A stretch of DNA of 64,000 bases, taken from NCBI GenBank assembly GCA_012845835.1, contig JABAKD010000035.1:454246-518245 (forward strand). The letters are read 5' to 3'. Below, piece by piece: positions 11,335-22,539 of this stretch. Positions within the stretch are counted from its first letter, which is position 1; every line of letters begins with the position of its first letter. Under the pieces are notes generated by a model. That model searched no databases. It was not told the origin of the DNA and saw only the letters and a list, made by a program, of their open reading frames with translations. Origin of the DNA: Undaria pinnatifida. Taxonomy: Eukaryota; Sar; Phaeophyceae; Laminariales; Alariaceae. The translations under genes and the position numbers were made by a program.

Positions 11335-11882
11335 TTAACCTAAAGATATACGGGGGTTTGAGGGAAGATATTGATGGAAACGTATCTGCACGGCCCATTG
11401 GACTACGCGAAAAAGCTGAAACTACGATTTCGTGTAGAGGACCTGGACCTACCAGAAAGAAGAAAGAGATATACTAATAGTCGCGAAGAGGAGGACGTGA
11501 CTACAAACATGTGCCCGTGTGGCACAACAGAGGGTAGGACGCACATAGTAGGAGAGTGTGAATTATACAAGGAGGGACGGGATGCGTTAGAGGGGATGAG
11601 GAAATTAGGTGTACGTGACAAGGAAGATCTTGGTAGACTAGAGAGTAGCGAGAAGACTATCGCTATCGTAGAAGATAGATGGTGGCCGCAGACGCCGAAA
11701 CAGGACGGGGATAGGATAAACAAACAGTTTCTACCGGTATGTAGTATATGGAAGAAGCGTAATGTGCCTAAATGTTGGAGGTGTCTCTATCAGGAATAGG
11801 AACGGTGCTCCGTCTCGAAAGGGACGCGTGGTCAATGGTCAAATGACTAAGGCAAGCAACAAATGAGTACGACCCCCCCCCC
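11335..11882 (+). mobile_element. LINE retrotransposon, heavily 5'-truncated copy b
   Basis: This repeats the last ~540 bp of copy a. Both contain ATACGGGGGTTTGAGGGAAG and end with AAATGAGTACG plus a C-run. A 142-residue frame at 11371-11799 keeps the LINE C-terminal domain, including a zinc-knuckle-like C48-x-C50...H58...C63 cluster (CPCGTTEGRTHIVGEC) and RWWPQTPKQDGD. It starts directly after the C-run of copy a. This looks like a second insertion into that C-run rather than a duplication of the locus, though a tandem duplication is not excluded. Confidence 0.82.
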
Positions 11883-12468
11883 TAAAATATACATCATAGT
11901 TGGCCTCGGTTGGCACCGACGCTGTAAAACATTATATAAACATTGGGGTTGGCGTTGGTTGGCAAATACGCTGTAAAACATGCCAATCACTGCGTGAGTT
12001 ATTGTATTGACAACCAGGGTATCGTTTTTTTTTTTAATTCTTGTGTCACCATGATGTTATCGTGTTAGATCATATTGTGCGGGGTGCAGAACCCTAACTC
12101 CGCACAGGGGGAATGATAGCATCACATAGTGTGAACATGGTAAGGCACCCACGAGGCAGTTACATTGTAATACCCATTGCTGTCTCTGGAGTGGCCACAC
12201 CAGAAAACAAAGCAACTCATTGATCGCTGTCATCCATAAGCAAGAACGTAAGCACAAGGTGCCGAAGTCCGTCTTACGAGCGGTTCGCGGAAATATACAG
12301 TTCATCCTTCATGCGACTCGCCGGACACCTCACGGCGCTTTGCGCTTGGTGCAAGCAATGACTGCATGGTCGCTGAAAACCCGACGTGCTCCGTCCCGGC
12401 GTAGTAGGGATGCGAGGGTCTATGGTCATACGACTACGGCCATGAACAAATTGAGTACACCCCTCCCC
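11883..12468 (+). mobile_element. C-run chain, non-autonomous element R, copy 3
   Basis: The sequence runs from TAAAATATACATCATAGTTG to TTGAGTACACCCCTCCCC, matching R copies 1 and 2 with more divergence. The frame RTPHGALRLVQAMTAW and ARVYGHTTTAM is conserved. It begins right after the C-run of LINE copy b and is the last member of the chain. Confidence 0.7.
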
Positions 12469-13715
12469 ATTTTTAACCACCCGGCCCCGGCCCCCCCACC
12501 GTAAAAAACACGTCCCCCTCTCCTCACCGGTGATACGACTACAGGATATACATAGTAAACTGATGCATTCCACAGCCGCCAGATTTTGTTCCCCTCAAAA
12601 ACGATTTTTATAGCTTCCGAGCACAGATTGATTAACATCGCCCTGTTGATCCTGATACAAGCTAGTTCTAAGGCGAGTCGCTGATCTATGTCCTTAATGA
12701 GGACACACACCCAGCAATCCGCGCGATCGGAGTATCACAGTATCACACGCAGCCTGCAAAAATGAGTTTTCACGACATCTACGATCTCACAGCTGACGTG
12801 TTTTTTTACTTTTTTATAAAATATATAGAATCACCTCGGGTAGCCCCAGCCTCGATCTAAATACCCACCCTGATTTTCCCCTGGGCAGGGGCGGCGGCTG
12901 AGAGAGCATGTCATTAATCGTACCCCTTGGCTTGCACCATTCAGAGTGGTTAGGAGACGACTTTCGCCAATGGCGACAGCATAGAGGCCGACGTACACGC
13001 GGCGGTAACGCAACAAGGAAGAACAGAGCAGTATAGGCTAACCCTACGACGAATACTATTACTCTGTAATGCAACAAGCTGTACTCCAATAAAACCAAGA
13101 AGTACTAACAGCGGTTTACGTGGTATGTTGGTATCTGGTATGGCACATGCGGTGATGTAAAAGAAAGGGGTTTGATTGTTTTCACAATAACTCGCATAAT
13201 CAAGTCCGTGGTCACACGACAGGCTTCAGTCAATCTAGAGTGGAAGAATACCCAAGGGGAAAAGAAAAACTAACCGAACGTGGTACGCGTATATATCATA
13301 GCTGAATCAAGTCGTACAACTACCAAAATATACAAACGTGAAATGCGAGGTCAGCGTACGTACGTATCAGGCCCATACAGGTACAGACGTAGATTCGAAG
13401 CTGAAACCGACTACACCGCATGTCACCAAGGAAACCAAAATAATGTACAAACCGAAATGGCTACTCGTACTCGTGCTCGTACGGCTATGCTGGTAGAGCA
13501 TGCCAACACGACAGCACTTGTGATCTTTCAATTCCACCACATCGCGATAGCAGGAGCAGCAGTATTATTTCAAAAAAAGAAAATACCAACGAGAGAATGA
13601 AAACGTAGCAAAGAGATAATACGTACGCAATAAGTTACCTAGACTTGGCAGCAGTGTAGCGAGGTAAGGCAGATTACTTGTATCAGCGAGCAAGGCCAGC
13701 AGTAGTACCGTGGTA
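12469..13715. other. Gene-free stretch
   Basis: No supported gene is present. The sequence contains a SINE-like CTCACAGCTGACGTG core at 12786-12803 followed by T-rich DNA. Several ORFs of 80-106 codons occur on both strands, without motifs, low-bias composition or splice context. Confidence 0.3.
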
Positions 13716-13806
13716 GATTTTTTTTTTTTCTTCATCCTCCGGCGGATGGGGAAAAAAAAAGCTTTCGCTCACCACACTTCCACGTATTTTCATACGCGTC
13801 GTGTGT
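13716..13806 (-). repeat. T-run / A-run hairpin repeat, copy 1
   Basis: A T13 tract, then TCATCCTCCGGCGGATGGGG, then an A9 tract can fold on the CCGG centre. The following ~50 bp (CACCACACTTCCACGTATTT, then TCATACGCGTCGTGTGTCG) are an inverted copy of 30008-30095. The same T-run/GGAGGAT/A-run plan appears a third time near 28207-28258. Confidence 0.5.
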
Positions 13807-13916
13807 CGATTTAACTCGTGGTAGATCTTCTGCAGCTGTCGTACAAAGCTGGTTGCATTCATCTGTTTGTACTCCTGTTGTACAGGTGCTGCCGTATGTA
13901 CTGACTGATTGCTGGA

Positions 13917-14180
13917 TCAAATAAAATGGTTTACTGACTCCTTGCCCACTCCGCACGCCGTCCTTGGCATATCCTCCCACCTCTCAGCCATCCTCGGTGC
14001 TAAATTGCCGACGGGAAAATTATGTTTCCAGATCGACCAGGGTATGGACTTTGATATTTTAGTCCAAGGGTTAACGCGATAGGCATTGAGATTTTTTTCA
14101 ACACTTTTCAACATTTTTTTTGCATTAACAAAAAACAATGCACGTCCTTCAACTTTGTTGACAAATTTCTGCAGTAACAT
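13917..14180 (-). CDS. Hypothetical ORF, 87 codons
   Basis: An ATG at 14178-14180 opens a frame reading MLLQKFVNKVEGRALFFVNA... with segments NPWTKISKSIPWSIWKHNFP and PRTACGVGKESVNHFI. Its residue mix is more protein-like than that of neighbouring ORFs and it is not low-complexity. I recognise no family. The start lies inside the 59-bp direct repeat at 14169-14227, so the initiating codon may be accidental. It could be a decayed transposon exon or a chance ORF. No promoter or splice evidence was seen. Confidence 0.25.
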   Translation of the reverse strand: MLLQKFVNKVEGRALFFVNAKKMLKSVEKNLNAYRVNPWTKISKSIPWSIWKHNFPVGNLAPRMAERWEDMPRTACGVGKESVNHFI

Positions 14181-14227
14181 TTCGTCGTCGCTTTAACTCG
14201 TATATAGTTTGGGATTAATGAGGCCTC
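14169..14227. repeat. 59-bp perfect direct repeat, left copy
   Basis: CTGCAGTAACATTTCG through TGAGGCCTC is identical to 14571-14629, 402 bp away. Similarity fades just outside (CTGCTGCGATC versus TCTGCTGCGGC). Confidence 0.8.
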
Positions 14228-14527
14228 CTGCTGCGATCAGCCGGAGACTCCCACCCAGGGCTACCACCCCCGCGTTGATTCGATCGCCGTCAACGCGGCA
14301 CCTCGTCGCAGAGAGTAGTTGCACCGGTAAAATAAACACTACAAACAAAACAGAAACCGATGCCGTTGTCCGCGTCGCTCGCGCGCAACGATGGGTGGGC
14401 GGGATGGTCTGTTTTCCCTAATCATTACCTACTTCCTCGTGCTGCTGTCCGTCGCTAGAGGAGCAAGTGTCCTTCCGTGTCTTTCCACTTGTCCTCACTG
14501 TACCTCCTGCAGGCTTTCTCCCAATCC

Positions 14528-14629
14528 GGGGATGCCCTTCATGCGTTCCCAAATTTGGTTCTGACAATTACTGCAGTAACATTTCGTCGTCGCTTTAACT
14601 CGTATATAGTTTGGGATTAATGAGGCCTC
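14528..14629. repeat. 59-bp direct repeat right copy plus recombinase-flank duplicate
   Basis: 14571-14629 repeats 14169-14227 exactly. The 45 bp before it (GGGATGCCCTTCATGCGTTC, then CCAAATTTGGTTCTGACAAT) nearly repeats 15306-15350, the upstream edge of the recombinase fossil. This suggests a second, mostly lost copy of that element. Confidence 0.65.
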
Positions 14630-14794
14630 TCTGCTGCGGCATGAGATCACACTCATTCTTGCTGTCTATCCCCTTGTCTCAGTGCCGTCTTATATCTGCG
14701 TATTATTCCCTTGCCCGCGGGTCTCCTTTTTCGTCCTTATTCTACCCAAACTTCTACCTTGGCCTCTAGTGGGTTCGCCTCTAGTGGTTCGGCT

Positions 14795-15350
14795 TCAGCT
14801 AGCCCTCCGGAATGCTGTATGCGAGCGCGTAAACTGATCGGACAACGGTAGGGCGTCTGCCTCTATGAACGCCGTTTCGCGAGAACGCTTCGCACCTACC
14901 GCCGCCGCGGATGCTGTTGCCACTACGTATCTGCGTGCGACGGAGGCGGACTTCCACCCTACGTACTTCATAAGAGCGTCCATGGCCGTGCCGTCCATGT
15001 GGTGACTCGCCGCCCCTCCCACTCGAAAGGAGTGCATCGTGTACCGCTTATCCGCCATGCCTGCCGCCCGCAAATGCGTCTGGAGGCCGGTGGTCATTTG
15101 CACTGCTGTCAGGGCCCCGTCCCCTTTCCCCCGCCCTCTAGAACGCTCGGGAACAGGAATCCTGACCCCTCGGCGAGTGACCACTGCATGGATTCCGCTG
15201 CCTGTTGGTACTCCACCATGGCTGTGACCGCGCAGATTTCGCGGCAGTCTAGGTTCTTCTTTACCACGACTGCTTGGGAGGAATTTCGGAACGTCTTTCC
15301 GGCAGGGATGCCCTTCATGCGTCCCCAAATTTGGTTCTGACAATTACTCC
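14795..15350 (-). pseudogene. Tyrosine recombinase (phage-integrase fold) fossil
   Basis: On the minus strand the C-terminal catalytic region is clear. MHSFRVGGAASHH supplies the H-x-x-R box near 15034, MKYVGWKSASVARRYV holds the GW motif and the candidate nucleophile Tyr near 14929, and further upstream is LTAVQMTTGLQTHLRAAGM. Upstream stretches of the same family (NQIWGRMKGIP, LDCREICAVTAMVEYQQAAE) are recognisable. Recombinases of this type occur in DIRS-like retroelements and in Crypton DNA transposons, and are numerous in brown-algal and other protist genomes as I know them. The superfamily cannot be settled here. The copy is partial and broken and is treated as a fossil. Confidence 0.75.
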
Positions 15351-15429
15351 AGGCAGGAGTCCTTCTGGTTTTCTATTTTTTGCTTTGTTTTCTATAATCG
15401 CCTAAACGGGATCCAACCATCAGCGATTT

Positions 15430-17320
15430 ATCCTCACAACGGCCGTTAGCACCATCACTTGGAGATGAATTGACAGTGGATGAAATGACTAGTAACACGG
15501 GGTATGCCAAACTAGAAAGCAGTGGGACCAGACTCCTTGCCGTCCGAGCTGTTGAAATTGACCGCCCCGAATTTATCCGCTACTTCCACAACCTACTTAT
15601 CAATGGGTGGAGAACGGGAGACGTCCCCCACAGTGGAAACGTGCAACCATTAAGGTCCTTCATGAAAATAAGGATCGCTCAGATCGCAACAGCTACCAAG
15701 GGATCTCGCCCGTTGCCCATTCAGGCAAAGTACTGTTAAAAAAGGTTGCGTCCCGCCTCATCAACTACGGTGAGACCGAAGGGATACTCCCCGAAGAACA
15801 GCGCGGCTTTCGCCCCGCGCGATGAACAGTGGGCATGCTGTTCGTCCTGAGCTGACTGTAAGGACTCGGGCGAGCTAAAAGAACCCTCTGTAAGTGTGAT
15901 TAATCGACCTCCAGAAAGCATACGACTTCGTCGACCGAAAGCTGCTGTGGGTGGTGCCCGCACGCTTCGGGGCACCAGAGAAGATGCTGACTAGTATCCG
16001 CCAGTTCCATCAAGGCATGCGATCTCGCGTGCGTACGGATGACGGTGAGCAATCTGAATGGTTTGACGTCACTCAGGAACTGCGGCAAGGATGTGTATTA
16101 TCGCCATCTATTTTCAATGTGTTCTTCGTCGCTGCGATACATGCTGTTCTGGTACGCGAGGACCCAGACATTTCGAGGGACTTGGTTCACCTCGAGGAGG
16201 ACCTCGGCGGCGACGGGGCGGAGGTTGAACCACTAGCATGTGTGCGGAGGTCAGTCTAGGGTATGCTGTACGCCGACAATGCAGGCATTGTGTCCAAGGC
16301 GGCGGAAGGCCTTGCGAAGATGATGACCGTCATTGTGACCATTTTCGAATCAGCAGGACTCACCGTGTCCAAAAAGGAAACGGAGACAATGCTTCTGCGC
16401 ACACTCAATCAGGTTCTCCCGATCTCACCGCTCGTCGTAGAAGCAGCGGGCCAGAGGTATATGCAGATGGTGCAGTTGCTGTACCTGGGCGATCTTACCG
16501 ACGCAAGCGCCGACATTATGCCAGAGAATAAACCGACGGATCCGACTCGCGTGGGCATGCTCCGATCGTTTCAGGCGCGAGCTGTACGATATGGAGGATG
16601 CCCCGTACACATCAAAGTTGCGCCTGCTAATGACCGAGGCGATGGAGGCCCTGCTGTACGGGTGTGTGACTTGGACTCTCGGCCAGGAGCACTTCGCTGA
16701 GCTCCGAACGGTGCACCACAACCTCCTCCTCAGGATCATTGGCTTTCAGCGCCGACAACGCACCGACCACCGCATGTCGTACGCCAAGGCTCTCAAGAGG
16801 GCACAATTTGAGAGCGTTGAGACGACTATCCGCAAACGACGCGTCCTGTTTGCGGGAGCCGTACAACGGACGACCAACGAGTGGCTGACCCATCACGTGA
16901 TGTTCGGGACGATGGCTGGTAGGGTGAACCCGGGACAAGGCCGACCAGAAAAGAACTGGGCTCAGTGTCTAGCAGACGACATCCAGGTATTCAAAGCCAC
17001 TGAGGGTTCACGGATAGCCCCCCTTCGCTGTTCGGAGTAGAGACTGTGCTATGGCCGAGGGCGGCTAAGAAAAGTGGGAACTGGCACCGGGGGATCGTCG
17101 GCGCGGCGGATCGCTTCATGATGAGATGGCACCGGGGCGAGGGGAAGAGCTGGTTACGCCTCACGGCAAAGGACGCAAAGAGCAGCAACAAAGGGAAACC
17201 GGGGGCACGCGGGGGGGAGCAGCCGTACTGATACAGCTGTAGATGAACGCAGAAACAAAATGGTCGATCATGTGGCAAGATACCAGTTCGACAAAGATTT
17301 GGAACGTGCTCTACTATAGC
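15430..17320 (+). mobile_element. Second LINE-like retrotransposon, badly decayed
   Basis: Non-LTR reverse-transcriptase landmarks appear in order across all three frames: [20 protein letters not shown] at 15620-15700, [20 protein letters not shown] then GFRPAR (15745-15825), [15 protein letters not shown] near 15905, [19 protein letters not shown] near 16070-16130, and a catalytic box reading YADN instead of YADD at 16269-16280. The C-terminal part continues to about 17320 with HHNLLLRIIGFQRR (about 16715-16760), RKRRVLFAGAVQR and a HVARY tail. At least five frame changes or stops break it. It differs from the LINE at 9231-11882. The family looks like one that is abundant in stramenopiles; this is from memory, not a search. 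Confidence 0.82.
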
Positions 17321-17374
17321 CCTGAACCCCCTACAGTGAGTAGTAGTTGCTGCTTTGCTGGTTTTCGTTGAGTT

Positions 17375-19003
17375 CACTGGGGGAAGCGCAAAAGCGACAG
17401 CAACGACACTCGTTATCGGTCTTTCTTTTTTCTTTTTTTTGCTCCCTAATTTCCCTCCCCGCCGGGCCTTATGCCGGTATGTTCTTCCTCTTCTTGGTGT
17501 TGTTTTGTCCGTGCAACAGCTATCTGTTTCTCTTCCGCACGTATGCTCTTCTTGCAGCCTTTTCTTTCTGATCTTCCCGCATCACATTCTTCGGGACACA
17601 TTCTTCAGAACACAGGTCGTTTGTGTTGTTTACCTTTTTTTTTCTTATTTTAATGGTCTGGCTTGTTTCGTTGTGTTCTCGTACCCGGTACACTAGCATT
17701 TCACTTGTTTTACCTTGAAGAATTGCGATTGTTTCTTACTCCGTCTCACAGTCTCTGACCACATAATTAGTACCTCTCTAGGACGAAGAATCAGCAAAAA
17801 CACTGTGTGTACTGGTACCGTTTGGTGGAAAGAACGGTTTCATGTGAAGACATCACGCACTGATGAAGTTGCTATGTTCTTCTTTGGCTTGGCTGTGGCT
17901 GTGTTTTTCGTTCCCGGCACGTTGGTTCCCTTCGTTTATTTTGCTTTCTGTAGTAATGTAGTTCCTATTTTCTGCGGTTGCGTTGTTATTCGCACTGTGT
18001 TATTCGTACCCGGTACGCACCGCTGTGTTATTCGTACCCGATACGCTGATACCAGGTTCCAGGTACTTGATTTGCTCTCCTCTGTTGTTCATGTGGATTG
18101 ATTTTGGTTTGAATTATCATTTCCACAGCGAAAAAAAACTTTTGCACGTCTCTTTCTGCTTTATTTTTCACTTTTTTAATAGTATATTTTTTGTTTGTTT
18201 GATACACTGCTGCAGTTCCTATTTGCTCCTGTGGCATGGGCGTTGCTGTGCTTTTCATACTGCGTTATTCGTATCCGGAAGGCTGAAAAGATTAAGGCAA
18301 CAGATTGTGAGTTTAATGACGTAAGTTTGAGCCCCACAGAGTGGCCATTTGTTTGTTTTTACTTTTTTTTTGCACGTCTTTCTGACTCATGTTTGACTAT
18401 TTTTTCTCATGCCAGGGAGGAATCCTTCTGGGCTTATAGTTTATATCTCGCTTTCTGTACTGCTGTAGTTCCTCTTGTCTTCTTTGGCTTGGCTGTTGCT
18501 GTGTTGTTCGTACTGCTATTCGTACGCGGTACGCTGATACCAGGTGTCATGTATTTCATTTGCGCTCCTCTGTACAGTAGGGATTGATTTTGGTTTTAAT
18601 GATCTTTTTCACAGCAGCAACATTGATTTTCGTTTTTTTTGCGTGTCGTTCTGCTTTGTTTTTGACTTTTTTTTTCTCATTCCAGGCAGGAATCCTTCTG
18701 GTTTTTTAGTTTTGGTTTTGTTTTCTATACTGCTGAAGTTCCTATTTTCTTTGGATTGGCTGTTGGCGTTTTATTCGTACCCGGTACGCTGACACCAGGT
18801 ATCAGGTATCTGACACCTGGCTGACACCTGGTATCAGGTCATTCATTTATTTTTCTCTGTTCATTTGGGATTGATTTTGGTTTGGTTTTACAGCAGTACG
18901 CACGACTATATTCTGTGTATCAGGTCATTCATTAGTTTTTCTCTGTTCATTTGGGATTGATTTTGGTTTGGTTTTACAGCAGTGCGTACGACTATATTCT
19001 GTG
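17375..19003. repeat. Degenerate ~265-bp tandem repeat region
   Basis: Units recur at about 17930, 18195, 18455 and 18725. Each holds a CTGTAGTTCCTATTTTCT-like word, TTTGGCTTGGCTGTTGCTGT, TATTCGTACCCGGTACGCTG and GGGATTGATTTTGGTTT. The right end carries a cleaner 86-bp tandem pair (18832-18917 and 18918-19003). The apparent long ORFs are Phe/Val/Cys-rich translations of T-rich repeats. The GTACCCGGTACG word links this region to 5883 and 6722. Confidence 0.6.
18832..19003. repeat. 86-bp tandem duplication
   Basis: TATCAGGTCATTCATT...ACTATATTCTGTG occurs twice head to tail with only a few differences (CAGTACGCACGAC versus CAGTGCGTACGAC). It lies next to an inverted CACCTGG / CCAGGTATC cluster at 18790-18835. 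Confidence 0.8.
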
Positions 19004-19620
19004 TTGTCTTTTCTCGTACGAGCTGGATTGGCCAATACGGAATATACATGGTGGAACGGGTTTTCCGACCCGGTTTTTACGAGTTTTATCCTGAAATTTC
19101 AACAGGGCATTGCTTACAGTATTTCTAATAGAATAACGACTGCGGTTTTTCTTTTTCTTTTTTTTTTCCTTGAGTTAAACATATATTACTGAATTAGAGA
19201 ATATTTGTTTTGCGATGAAATGGTGTAAAAAAAGTAAAATAAAATAAAAAACCGCAATCGTGATTCTATTTAAAATACCAATAGCAATCACGTGTCAAAA
19301 AATCAGGTTGGAATTCGTAAAACCGCGCCGGAAATTGAAAATGCTGTTTCGACCCCAGGAACATGGGTGACGTAGGATATCACCCCCCCTTGGGCTATTA
19401 TAAAACTTAGACATCTGTCGATCAAGAACAGTGCCAAAAGTCACAAGGGTGGAATTGAAGCAATCCCGAATATATTTATCGAAAATCGGGTTGTGTGGTG
19501 AGCCCAGACTGTATTCGTTACAGCAGTATCATACACGTGCCCGAAAATTTTCTGATGCACACAGGACACACAACGATTTGTACACCCCCCCCCCACACAC
19601 ACCCGGCCTGCCGGCCCACG
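19004..19620. other. Gene-free stretch
   Basis: AT-rich sequence without a supported gene. A C10 run follows TTTGTACA at 19577-19594. The ORFs are short or low-complexity. Confidence 0.3.
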
Positions 19621-22330
19621 TTATTGAGTGTTAAGGAAACCAAGATCCATGTCGAGAATGTTGCGGTGAGCCTTCTGCTTAACCAGCATTTTCTCGATCG
19701 GCCCCTTACTCTTTATCGCTATCCCCCCCAACAGTATGTCGCGGTAAGCCCGACAGTAGTCTCGTGTGCGTCGGGCAAAGCGCCGCACCCGCCTCACCGT
19801 CAAGTACTCTATCGTACACATAGATGCTTCGATGTTGGCGTGCAAGTTCTTTGGCTACAAGTCATTGTGTACACGCCGAAATTTCTGCTTGGAAAAGCCC
19901 CAGGAGTACTCAATCCCCACCCCCGCTACTTCTGGGTGGAACTTCGGCGACAACAAAAGTATATGCCCCCGACTCTCTACCACGTGCTGCAGAGCGGTCC
20001 TCTCGTTCTTGAAATCGGGCAACGCCTGCAGGACGATGTCGATGTTCTTCTCGTCGGCCACTCCCGCTGCTGCCGACATTCCGTCCTTCCACCAACCGCG
20101 CTCCCAGAGGTACTGTTTCTCCCCCTTAGCATTACCCTCGTACCCTTCCTTGATCTTATCCTTCGGGTCTGACGCCGCCCCACCAGCGGCCACGTTCGTT
20201 CCGCGCTTAGTCTTGGGAGCGACTTTCGTGTCTTTGCGGGGGGCCTCCCAGCCGAAGAAGGGAGGAGGAGCACCGACCGGAAACGTGCCAGTTTGCGTTT
20301 CGCCCAACTTCAGCTTCAAGTTAATCACCACCGCCCCCTTTGCTGAAATTTGTGCTCCACTTGCGGTCGGCGTAGTACATGTTCGCCTCCCCCGGCCCCA
20401 AGCACACCTCCGCCACGACCGTGTCCCGCAACTGCTTCTGCTTCCCCCCGTACTTGATGTTCATGTTCAATGCATGCAGTCCATCCTCCCGCTGCTTCGC
20501 ATGCCCTGAAGAGTGGTCGACCTCACAAACCACTTGATGCCCAGGGTCGAGGAGTTCCAAGGCATCCAGCATGTCCTCGACCTGTTCCTTGAACTGCTCG
20601 TACCCCCAGAGCCCGTCCTTGTTTTTTCCGAATACGAGAAAGGCAAACCAAGGCTTCGCGTCAATTTATTTTTGCCGTCCCCGTGCGCCGCGTTCAACTT
20701 CTTGAGTTCATTGTCTGACATAGGTAAGCCGAAGCCGTATCTCTCGTCCTAAAACGCAGACACCATTTCCCCCGGGCCCTCCGTTTTTTTGCGCATCCCG
20801 CGCACCCCTTGAACCACCCACTCGTTGCCCTCGCGTGCATACGCCTCGTAAACACTTTCATTCTGCCCGGTGTGCCGCACAGCGATGAAGCATTTGCACA
20901 AGTGCTCGGGGTGGTTCATCTCGCAGGGGGCGGCAGCAGCCGCGCCAAACCGAACGCCGTAGTATCCACCTTCGTCCGTGGCTCCCAGTGCATTGCGAAG
21001 ACTGTCGAAAGTCTCGACGCAGCCGTTGTCACGCAGGAAATCCATGTGGAACTCGACGCACGGAATCCCGTCGACCACGCAATCGTGAACCTCTGCGTAC
21101 GAATCCTCTGCCGGGCCTGCTTTCTTGAAGTCGTTAAGTCGCCTCAACTCGTCCGCGCTCAGTGACTCCTTCTGTACTCGCACCCACACTGCTTGTCTTA
21201 GCGCGAACTTCCGCTTCAGCTTGATGTACTCGCCACGGTAGGCAACTACGTCCGGCCTCTCGTGGCCGTCAGTGTAGAAGGATATCGACGCCCGCTCGTA
21301 CTTACACCCCAACTTTATCATCCACGAGTGGGTTGTGCTGAGAGAGACGGGCAGCGCCAGCTCGTGTTTCTGGAGGAGTCTGGACCAATCATTCGCGAAG
21401 AGCGTGTCGTTAATGTAGGCCTGGACTTGCTTGACGGTGAGGCCCTTCAACGATTTCATCCACGTGAGGAGCTTGTGCTGAAGGTCCTCCTCGGACATGA
21501 TCCAGTCCCTCTCGTGCACACCTCGTTTATCTTCTTGAAACCGCCCATCGTCCGGAGTTGTCGCACCCACTTCAAGATCGTCGATGCGGCGTACTCCCTC
21601 GTGCCTATGGCTTGGACGTTCGCCCCGATCTGCAAGAGGGAAGACCTGTGTCGAACAAGCTACGCCTGGCTCATGAGGTCGAACCGTTTGGCATCGGCTG
21701 CCTTGACCGCGGCATCCGTCAGAAGCGACTTGTCCGACACAGCCTTCGCGGCCTTCGTGAATTCCGGCTGCTTTGTGTCGCGCACTAGCTCCTCCCTCAG
21801 CACCGCCATCGACGTGTAAGCTTGATACCACAACCGATTTGCTTGCGCGTCAGATATTTCCGGCTTCTGTCCGCCACCTTCGTCCTCACCCGATGCCCTG
21901 CTGTCGCCGGCGCCTTCGCCGCCCTCGATAAGGGGGGTGGAAGAGCGCGCGAGAAGGCTGTCGACGTCTTGTTTCGCCAGGGCGGCGTCGAGACGCTGGA
22001 TGTGTTGCGCGGTGTTGTCGATGTGCGTCGTCATCTCGTAGATCCGGTGGCTGAGGTAGGAGCCACTCTTGTCGAAGTCCATTCGAAGCTTGCGTCCCCT
22101 CTTGTCCCAACCCCGGGACAACGCACGCTTTTCGCGACTCGAAAGCTTGGGATTCAGCATGAACTCTTCGCGGGTCTCCTCCGAGCCGCCCAGCCGCCGT
22201 CGCTTGAACGCCGACGCCTGCCAGGCGCTGAGGGCGCCGAGACTGTTGAGCGATTTTCCTGTGAGGGGGGTCGGAATGTTTTGCATGCAGAAGGGGTGTG
22301 TGCGTGTCATGTACAGTATCAGTACGTAGC
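19621..22330 (-). mobile_element. DNA transposon relic: DDE transposase of an algal/fungal IS630-Tc1-like type
   Basis: Minus-strand pieces follow the order of one transposase. A helix-turn-helix-like part lies near 21540-21650. A conserved block (MSEEDLQHKLLTWMKSLKG, INDTLFANDWSRLLQKHELA, LPVSLSTTHSWMIKLGCKYE) lies at about 21225-21500. A catalytic-core box, CEVDHSSGHAK with the second acidic residue at about 20518, precedes GLHALNMNIKYGGKQKQLRD. The closing PKFHPE...GIEYSWG box (Glu at about 19911) follows. The tail RRFARRTRDYCRAY continues to 19621. It is broken by an in-frame stop near 20750, one near 19855, and frame changes near 20330, 20660 and 21640. The first catalytic Asp was not identified with confidence. 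No terminal inverted repeats were found. The family is widespread in algae and fungi as I know it. Confidence 0.72.
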
Positions 22331-22539
22331 GCAAGTTGCACATTAATACAGCAGTGCGCACAGAACACGCCGACAGCAATACCTCGTAAAACAAACGCAG
22401 CATCTACTGCTGTACATGATGGCAGCTTTACGCACGTACAGAAGCGGCCGCGGCATCTGGGCATGTATGTGAGTTAGAGCTACGTATGATATCATACCGC
22501 ACGTACAGAGGGGTGTTTCTTACGGAAATCGTCGTACAA

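Noticed and set aside
19495-20172. 225-codon plus-strand ORF over the transposase
   Set aside because: It lies opposite the minus-strand transposase pieces, which carry the family motifs.
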